Below, piece by piece: positions 57,710 through 64,000 of a stretch of 64,000 nt of DNA; position 1 is the first letter of the stretch; every line of letters begins with the position of its first letter. The position numbers and the translations under genes were made by a program. Below the pieces are notes generated by a model, which saw nothing but the letters and a program-made list of their open reading frames with translations, had not been told where the DNA came from and searched no databases. This DNA comes from Pardosa pseudoannulata (Eukaryota > Arthropoda > Arachnida > Araneae > Lycosidae). Location: positions 60,216,661 through 60,280,660 of the forward strand of contig CM063500.1 of assembly GCA_032207245.1 (NCBI GenBank), read 5' to 3'.

Positions 57710-57859
57710 TTAAAGAACTGACTTTACAAAGTGGGGGGAGCTCAATCCCCTTCTGCACTTTCCATATGGGTGCCCTTGTTGGCAATGACAATGCATCTCC
57801 AAAATTAATTTCTGGGTACACCACAGGACCAAATACAAAATAAAGTTTGAGAAACGTTA

Positions 57860-58230
57860 AAGAAGAATCGAGAATATTGTAAAACTATTGAATATTGAGA
57901 AACGTTGGTATTATAGACAGCCCAGTATGTAGGGGGTGCCATATGGCAGAGGAGAATTCATCACATATTTTATGTGAATGTGACTACTACTGCCCCAAGA
58001 GACTTGAATTCCTTGGGTATCACTTCATTGAGCCGTGGGAGTTGATTAACTTCCGGTTAAGTTGCTGTTGAAATTTATATCAGCTATTGGTCTCTCCGAG
58101 ATCTAATGATTATTGTTTCTTAACCTTGTGCTGGAGCTTCTTGCTCCAGTGAATTGGGGGGGGGGGTTCAGTACAATAGGCCTTGGGCCGCAGTGCTGGC
58201 TCCCTTGTGGGCCGCCCCAACTTAATTCTA
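57860..58230 (+). mobile_element. LINE 3' end
   Basis: Codons VGIIDSPVCRGCHMAEENSS then HILCECDYY and RLEFLGYHFIEPWEL match the post-RT zinc knuckle (C-x2-C ... H-x-L-x-x-C) of jockey-type LINEs. A 3' UTR with a G run and GGGCCGCCCC follows, ending with CTAATTCTAATTCTAA. Confidence 0.75.
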
Positions 58231-58321
58231 ATTCTAAACGTTACTGCATCTATATAAAACGTAAGTATATTACTGTGAAACAGGACAAGTGATTTGTGAT
58301 AAAATAGTTTATTTAAACAAA

Positions 58322-58995
58322 GCAGCACTTGTATACATCGAAAACTTTTTTCACGGTACATCAAATCCAAAATTTCAATATAAAAATTTCATTATAACAA
58401 GGACAAACTAGATGTGTTTAAGTTTATGAATATTTAATAACAAAAAGTTAAACATTATGCTTCTTGTAAGAAGTAACAGATGTGTCTTTGCTAAATTAAT
58501 CCTACATGAATACATTTTCAACAGAATACATGATACTTTTTTCAAAGCTGCACTTGTATACATCCAAAACTATTTTTTCACCGTACACCAAATCCAAAAT
58601 TTTAATTTAAAAAGTTCATTATAACAAGGACAAACTAGATGTATTTATGAATATTTAATAACAAAAGTTAAACATTATGCTTCTTGTAAGAAGTAACAGA
58701 TGTGTTTTTGCTAAATTAACCATACATGAATATAAATGGTACTTCTTTTAAATCAGCACTTGTATACATCCAAAACTATTTTTTCACCGTACGTAAAATC
58801 CAAAATTTTTTCAATTTAAAAAGTTCATTATAACAAGGACAAACTAGATGTGTTGAAGTTCATGAATATTTAATAACAAAAAGTTAAACATTATGCTTCT
58901 TGTACGAAGTAACAGATGTGTCTTTGCTAAATTAACCATACATGAACACATTTTGAACAGAATACATGAATATAAATGGTACTTTTTCAAAGCAT
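58322..58995. repeat. Tandem repeat, about 209-240-bp unit, three copies
   Basis: GCACTTGTATACATC, TTCATTATAACAAGGACAAA, AACATTATGCTTCTTGTA and GAAGTAACAGATGTGT recur in order from about 58322, 58547 and 58753. Unit lengths differ through small indels (one copy lacks ACAGAATACATGA). Confidence 0.93.
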
Positions 58996-60000
58996 AGAGT
59001 GGTCTGTTAAGCAAAAGAAATTTTTTGCTTAGATTTAGTTATTAAATATCACACCTGTGTATATGTATGTATGTATATAGATATGTATAAAATCACACAC
59101 CAGAGAGTATAATAGGTCCTTAGTTGACCGTTTTCAATCTATTTTCTGTCATTTCATGTATATATTTGCGGTCGCTGATATATACATAAAATTACACAAA
59201 TGTCTCAAGATAATCATTACAAATAAAGTATTTTTAATTTAAAAATACAATTTTGTGAATTATCTTAAAGAATTGTTATATTTAGTAGCTATCATATTTA
59301 ATAAAAATTTAAACTTGTCTTAAAAACTAACAAAAATTCACTAAGATATCAAGGTTTTTTTCCCATCCACACTCAGGCTTAGTTAATAGATTAAACAGTA
59401 ATTTGATCTTGAAACAAAGATGCAATGTCCTTTTTTACGGTGACAGGGGTGGAAGAGTTAGCTAATTATAAATGTGGCATGTATTCATATTTCAGTGCAT
59501 GTACGCAGTATTTTAAAGAAAAATTAGTTCTTAACCCATTAATTGCTGTTAAAGCTGAAACCTGATTTCACATCCAAATTATTGTAATTAATCTATTGAC
59601 CAACCCTTCAAAAAAGGTGAAAAATCCTTTAAGTTAAAATTCTGCGAAATTTTAATCTTAAATATGTATATTAATTTACATCACAGAAAAGTATAATTTT
59701 TTTGTATTATAAATATTAAGAGTTATAATTTTTACGAAATATAGGAACCGAAAAATGTCTAAAAGCTTAGATTTTGTAATTTTTCCGAAATTTAAAAATT
59801 AAATTTATAGGTACCATAGAAAAATAACTTATGTTTCCTGAAACATTTAGGTAATTGGATTTATATGTCTACGATCAACCGTTGCAGACGGAAATATTGG
59901 CAGAGGATTTTGCGATACAAGCTGTGTGTGTATGAGAAAGTATTTAAAAATGTTACCTTCGTTAATTTTCATATGTTTGAGCAATAAAAACATAAGAAAC
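58996..60000. other. No recognised feature
   Basis: AT-rich. A short (GTAT)n run at about 59060-59085. Confidence 0.4.
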
Positions 60001-60278
60001 GTTTTTCACGTTTTCTAATTTTGATTTTAAACGATAGAAGACAAAAAAGTAAGCAGGACAGTAGCTATTTTTCTTTCATTTGGGGGCCTAATGAGTGATT
60101 TCTAATGGGTTTTATAGCGGACTCTTTAACGTCTCTCAAAAACGATACTTTTTCTCCGCCGAGTTTGTGACGTCATCGTTCATGTAGACACCGAGCGCCT
60201 ATGCTGTTTACATGTTAAAAGGCGACTTTTAAATTTGTTTTTGTGTAAAGTATCGCATATAATAGAAATTTTTTTGTT
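60001..60278 (+). promoter_or_regulatory. Upstream region of THAP exon, second copy
   Basis: Reverse-orientation match to 11774-12047, including GTGACGTCATCGTTCATGTA and the GCCGAG block. Conserved as well as the coding part. Confidence 0.4.
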
Positions 60279-60487
60279 ATGTCTGGCATTAAAAAATCAT
60301 ACTCTAAATATTGTATTGTGCCACTCTGTAAAAATACAACAACTAATTGCAATGAGAAGATATTTTTCAGCGTCCCGAAAGACCCACATACACGTAAAAT
60401 CTGGACAACTGCGATGAAAAGGGATGAGAATTAAACCCCAAATTATCATATAAATCATTTTTATGGGTTTGTGAAAACCATTTCTCG
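60279..60487 (+). pseudogene. THAP-domain first exon, frameshifted copy
   Basis: Starts ATG 60279 with MSGIKKSYSKYCIVPLCKN as in 11773-11564, but one base is missing after GATGAGAA, so the frame ends within codons and the C-x2-H end is out of phase. The splice donor here, CG|GTAAGT, is the stronger of the two copies. Similarity continues about 70 bp into the presumed intron to about 60557. Either a pseudogene or a single-base assembly error. Cys12 and Cys17 are present. Confidence 0.6.
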
Positions 60488-60557
60488 GTAAGTAAATGCT
60501 TGCTTTTGTTTAAATATTACTAATTTAGAACAATTAAAGTATATAAAAATACATCTA

Positions 60558-61290
60558 TACCATTAAGAGGATTGTTGATTAACCACTGCTATTTAACTTT
60601 TAAAACTGCTAATTTTCGAGTATTATTACAGAGTTCAAGTACAATAAATATTTTATAAAGCATATAAATATCGAAAAATATATAGATATCTAAAGCATAT
60701 AGTTATCTAATAAATAACTCGGGGGAGGGGAAGGTTATGTATTTTCAAGGTATTATAAATATTTTCTTCAGAAATGCATACTTTCTTGTGTATCAATTCA
60801 CAGTGATATTTTTCGATTAAATTGGTGACTAATTTGAAAAAAAGTATATTTTTAAAATACTTAATAATGATATTACTTTAAAAATTAAATTTAATTTGAG
60901 AAATTTTATACATTTTTTAATTTGAAAATATTAAAGGCAATAAAATTTTTTTGCTATTTAAAAATGTATAAATAATTAAGTAAAGCCGTTTAAAGATTTT
61001 AAATTTCTTTTCATCATATTTAAAATATCTAAGAATTGGTTTGGTTTTGGAGTACAACACGAAGGCTAATAAGACCAGTCTCAGAATAAATACCTCCTCT
61101 AATTTTTATTTTAATATTACATCCGTCTCTATTTATAAAAAACGATGCTACTACAAATGTGTGTGTATATGATATATGTACATTTATTTGACTTGTTTGT
61201 GTTTACAAACAAAAGAGCTGTGTTTAGCATGGATAAAGTATTAATACATGTTAAGTAAAATTGGAAAAAAATATAAATGATTTTACATAC
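60558..61290. other. Unassigned, with SINE tail scrap
   Basis: AT-rich. 61035-61085 (TTGGTTTGGTTTTGGAG, then CACGAAGGCTAATAAGACC) is a degenerate SINE 3' end. Confidence 0.4.
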
Positions 61291-61424
61291 CTTTGGGTTT
61301 TAATTCCTTGTATTTCTGCTCCCATAAAATCCGGGTTTTTTGCCAAGAAAGAAAACATTGACATGTTGTCAATTTTCGGGAGGTTGTCTGATTGTCCTTT
61401 GGTAAATCCAGGTAGAAGAGACAT
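61291..61424 (-). CDS. First exon of an unidentified gene (MSLLPGF...)
   Basis: A 134-base minus-strand exon: ATG at 61424, open through MSLLPGFTKGQSDNLPKIDN, then SMFSFLAKNPDFMGAEIQGI and KTQ, ending AAAG|GTATGT, a good donor. It recalls the N-terminus of arthropod/cnidarian proteins that pair a SWIM zinc finger with a YqaJ-like nuclease domain. That is from memory of the FLAKNPDFMGAE motif and is not proven; no nuclease exon is visible. Upstream lies a promoter-like region kept in the decayed copy at 25476-25965. On the minus strand the following exon should lie toward lower coordinates, but 61290-60558 shows none, so this is either a long-intron gene or a fragment. Confidence 0.5.
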
Positions 61425-61796
61425 TTATGACAAATTGAGATAACTAAGCTATCTAGATCGATAAAATAAACCTTCAGGTTTAAATAAAAATAAATTTTGA
61501 TAGCTAAAAAATTTCAGGAACTCGCAAAAACAAAATCGGAAAATAATGTGCGCTTAAAAGCAATACAAAAATATTGGTCTGCATGGACGATGACATCACA
61601 ACCAATCACGGAGCATTTTGATGTCACGTGATTTTTGCTTAACTTTAAAATTAATTTTTTAAATGATGGATCCAGTTTTTTTACATTTTTGAGAACATTT
61701 TTGGAATCTACGAGTCTGGAATTATCAGAAAAACACTAAGGTTTTCGAATCCCCCACATGTGCAAATTCTTTATTAGAAATATATTTTGAGAGTTT
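61425..61796 (-). promoter_or_regulatory. Putative promoter of the MSLLPGF exon
   Basis: Minus-strand sequence has an E-box CACGTGA, a GATTGGTTGTGATGTCATC stretch (inverted CCAAT plus CRE-like) and a pair of inverted TCTGGAATTATCAGA words. All are shared with the copy at 25600-25965, where the coding part has decayed more. Confidence 0.35.
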
Positions 61797-62333
61797 TTTG
61801 TACATCTAATGAGTTTTCAGTGGGAAAGTTTTCTTAAAAATTAACACAATTAGTATGCATAAACATCTGGTAGAAAAGTTAAAATTATGAACTTGGTAAT
61901 CCATTTTGTAAGTGTTTTCAATTTCTCTCTTCATGCACAGTTAATAAATTTAGATTAAGACGAATATTAAAGCGTCAAATTTGAAAGGCTAATACAATGA
62001 ATGTTTTAGAATATGTTGTTTTAGTCTAACGACTTAATGAACCTTTTAAAACCATTTATCAATTCATTTTAGTAACATTCAGAAATATAAATAGAAATGT
62101 ATATAAAAATTGAACAGAAAATTTTAGAACGAGATTATTTGTATAAATGCAAATAACAGAAGTGTTAATGCTTGTATGCTTAAAATAAACTTTCAGTTTA
62201 AAACGGAAACATTGTAATTTGTCTACTGCATTACAGGGATACATAAGAATAATAAAACTGCAATGAAGTAGAGGCATTTAAAAATCATTAACATCAAAGG
62301 ATTTTCTATATTAAGTCTCAAATAGTTCAAATA
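61797..62333. other. Downstream region of gene C
   Basis: AT-rich. Would hold the 3' UTR of gene C on the minus strand. No other feature. Confidence 0.35.
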
Positions 62334-63767
62334 TCACTCATCAAGTGTATAACGTTCGATTCCCATGCTATTTAAAAGATATTCAATATATTCTTCGCTT
62401 AATGTCAGAGAAGCGTACGCCATAAATTCGATAGAAACCAAAGATTGAATGAACTTTTTTAACCCGAGAATTGACAATTCACACGCCTTAACTCTCAGAG
62501 TCCTCAGTCTAGAAAAGGCTTCAGTATTTTCCAGAATAGCGTCCAAAGTAGTGTCAGTAAAATTACTTGCCTCATCTATTGACAGAAATTCTAAACAAGT
62601 AGCTTGTGACAGAATGCCAATGAGAGAACTTGCTTCGATAGGTTCATACATGGATTTGATAGAGAAACTGATCAGGTTTCGAAATGAATTTGTAACGAAC
62701 TTTAAGTGGGTGTATTCTGAGCAATTTTGTACCCGGAGTTCTTCCAGACTAGAACAAAAGGAACCAATAATGGGAAAGTCTACATTTTCAATGAATACTA
62801 GAACAAGAGATTTTAAATTATGCCCTAAACAAGACTCCCTGAGAAGTGGGCCAGCTCCAAAGGTAAAGCATGAGTGTGGTAATTTTGGATCCACCAATTG
62901 CAATTTAGTTATGTGGCTGAAGTTACCCAAAGATTTCATTGCATTATATCCTGATGTTGTAGCTCTAAGTTCTCTGAGCTCAGGGCAGTACAACGAAGCT
63001 ATTTGAACTGTCCTTGTTGGAATGCGTTTTTTCTTATCACTTTCTCCTAAACGGGTTTTCTGAAGCTTGTACTTAGTGGCTTTTTGAATTTCATGGAGAT
63101 ACACTAAACTCGGTGCAATATTGTAATCGATTTCAATGACTTCCACACAATATTGTAATATATCTGCTATATCAAAACAGAGACCATCGTTTCCCAGAAT
63201 GTTGACAATTCTAAGCATTTTTAAGGAATGATTATAACGGATCTCGCCGCCGACATATAAAAAAGAAGTCAGACCTCTAACCTCAAAATCTAGAGTTAGC
63301 TTTTCTAAGTTTTCACAGTGAGAAAGCTCAGATAGATTGAAAGTTATATTGGACTCGAGTGATACCAAGTTCTTTGCAGAGCGGAGAAGAGTTCCAAAAC
63401 TAGATGACACCAAATAAGGCTTTGGTTCGAAATTGTTAGAAGAATCATATATTTTTATAGACCTAAGTAGGTCGCTATTAGGTTGGAGATAATTAAAGAT
63501 TTCTTCTGCGTCCTCTATAAGTATGTTCATGTCAGCGAGGTTTAAAGACTTCACCCTGCCACTAGTTAATAATAAATATAGATAGGAACTCTTCAAATAT
63601 TTGTATGCCTTTTCTGTCTCTCTTGAGATTAATACAATAAGATCTTGCACAACATTAGAAGGAAAGACTCGGAAAGGGTTGTCTAAAGCTGAAGTTTTTT
63701 CGGCTGCTATCAAGATAGCTGAAACTTCATGTAGGCAGAGATCGTAAAGCGATAGAATTTCATCCAT
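62334..63767 (-). CDS. LRR protein with VHL-box, gene C
   Basis: A 477-residue paralogue of A and B. Counting from the ATG at 63767 (MDEILSLYDLC), the BC-box SLYDLCLHEV is residues 6-15 and the Cul2-box FPSNVVQDL is residues 35-43. This is the closest of the three to the V-F-P-x-x-V-x-x-x-L form of ZYG11 proteins. LRR blocks include HSLKMLRIVN, CPELRELRA, HNLKSLVLVF and LEFLSIDEA. Several stretches (ILQYC.E.IEIDYNIA, YKLQKT.LG) are shared with A or B. No membrane segment or F-box. The frame runs four codons further up without an ATG, so 63767 is the start. A TCTTTTTTAG acceptor (63792-63791) lies 23 bases before it, implying a 5'-UTR intron as in A and B. Lies convergent-neighbour free between the exon cluster at 60-61.8 kb and a LINE. 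Likely CUL2-Elongin BC substrate receptor by inference. Confidence 0.9.
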   Translation of the reverse strand: MDEILSLYDLCLHEVSAILIAAEKTSALDNPFRVFPSNVVQDLIVLISRETEKAYKYLKSSYLYLLLTSGRVKSLNLADMNILIEDAEEIFNYLQPNSDLLRSIKIYDSSNNFEPKPYLVSSSFGTLLRSAKNLVSLESNITFNLSELSHCENLEKLTLDFEVRGLTSFLYVGGEIRYNHSLKMLRIVNILGNDGLCFDIADILQYCVEVIEIDYNIAPSLVYLHEIQKATKYKLQKTRLGESDKKKRIPTRTVQIASLYCPELRELRATTSGYNAMKSLGNFSHITKLQLVDPKLPHSCFTFGAGPLLRESCLGHNLKSLVLVFIENVDFPIIGSFCSSLEELRVQNCSEYTHLKFVTNSFRNLISFSIKSMYEPIEASSLIGILSQATCLEFLSIDEASNFTDTTLDAILENTEAFSRLRTLRVKACELSILGLKKFIQSLVSIEFMAYASLTLSEEYIEYLLNSMGIERYTLDE

Positions 63768-63926
63768 TTTTATACACAAAATAACCTAACCTAAAAAAGA
63801 GAGTTATTGTAAGTATATGCATCTTTTTTTTCCTTGAATAAAGTATATGAAGTATTGTATTAGCAATATAATTTAAATGCTCACATTTCTAAAGGAAATC
63901 CTCCTTTTGAATGTGAGTGAATTGAT

Positions 63927-64000
63927 GGTTGGTTGGTTAGTTAAAGCTTAACGGCGCAAGGTCCTATTTAGGACATAAGTGCCAAGCACAAGGTGTTTTT
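63927..64000 (-). mobile_element. LINE 3' end, cut by window edge
   Basis: GGTTGGTTGGTTAGTTAAAG then CGGCGCAAGG...TAGGACATAAG matches 34741-34815 in the same orientation, so it is the (AACC)n tail end of the same LINE family. Confidence 0.8.

Larger units (their letters stand above)
54309..57826. mobile_element. hAT element hosting nested insertions
   Basis: Left end CAGAGGCGTACCCATG, right end complement of CTGTGGTGTACCCAGA, with a perfect 8-bp duplication GACCAAAT (54301-54308 and 57827-57834). Same family as 17757-19248. A decayed transposase C-terminus lies at 54520-54760 (TERPFSTMKYVKKYLRNST-type). It contains a SINE (55360-55514), a piggyBac MITE (about 55824-56694) that itself holds a LINE (56271-56614), and another piggyBac element (56800-57709). 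Confidence 0.93.

Noticed and set aside
58322..58995. CRISPR-like array
   Set aside because: Three long units of over 200 bp without short spacers in eukaryotic DNA: an ordinary tandem duplication.

Overview
This is eukaryotic, AT-rich, gene-poor and transposon-dense DNA, most likely from an arthropod and plausibly a spider or other chelicerate. That placement is inferred from the repeat style (tRNA-derived SINEs with (AAACC)n tails, jockey/I-type LINE ends, many piggyBac and hAT derivatives). No single feature proves it. There are no operons, CRISPR arrays or true tRNA/rRNA genes.

Only three long open reading frames look like intact host genes. All are on the minus strand: 15884-14448, 31062-29545 and 63767-62334. 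They are paralogues of about 480-505 residues, each a single coding exon preceded within 7-27 bases by a splice-acceptor-like sequence, so each probably has an intron in its 5' UTR. Each begins with a perfect Elongin BC-box (S-L-x3-C-x3-hydrophobic). About 22 residues later comes a ZYG11-like Cul2-box (hydrophobic-P-x2-hydrophobic-x3-hydrophobic); in the middle gene its proline is replaced by His. The rest is an irregular leucine-rich repeat. The inference is a dispersed tandem family of candidate CUL2-Elongin BC ubiquitin-ligase substrate receptors, which I regard as the most interesting content here.

Layout: 61-1107 hAT-like element; 1242-1561 broken MADF-domain exon; 2116-2298 SINE; 3690-5525 element with about 200-bp inverted arms and an LTR-like centre; 5700-8141 dispersed repeats; 9327-10160 hAT with transposase C-terminus; 10238-12556 hAT pieces around a THAP-domain first exon; 12676-13227 piggyBac derivative; 14448-15891 gene A; 16038-19248 three hAT elements, one nested; 20130-21965 tandem and dispersed repeats; 22690-25075 piggyBac-like remnant holding a 2-kb, 32-bp minisatellite; 25476-26430 decayed exon copy and LTR; 27961-29258 hAT-like element carrying captured sequence; 29545-31088 gene B; 31516-34471 piggyBac with a nested piggyBac derivative; 34741-35510 LINE; 39385-40050 tandem repeat; 40260-44670 a duplicated segment cut by two transposons; 45303-47983 three piggyBac derivatives and LINE fragments; 49690-50640 decayed integrase; 52091-53957 composite piggyBac; 54309-57826 hAT element with SINE, piggyBac and LINE insertions nested up to three deep; 58322-58995 tandem repeat; 60001-61796 second copies of the THAP and MSLLPGF-type exons with their upstream regions; 62334-63790 gene C; LINE end at the right edge.

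Paired duplications flank the three LRR genes (exon-plus-upstream fragments at 11.5/60.0 kb and 25.5/61.3 kb, non-coding pieces at 26.4/34.5 kb). The cluster therefore seems to have grown by segmental duplication followed by heavy transposon insertion.
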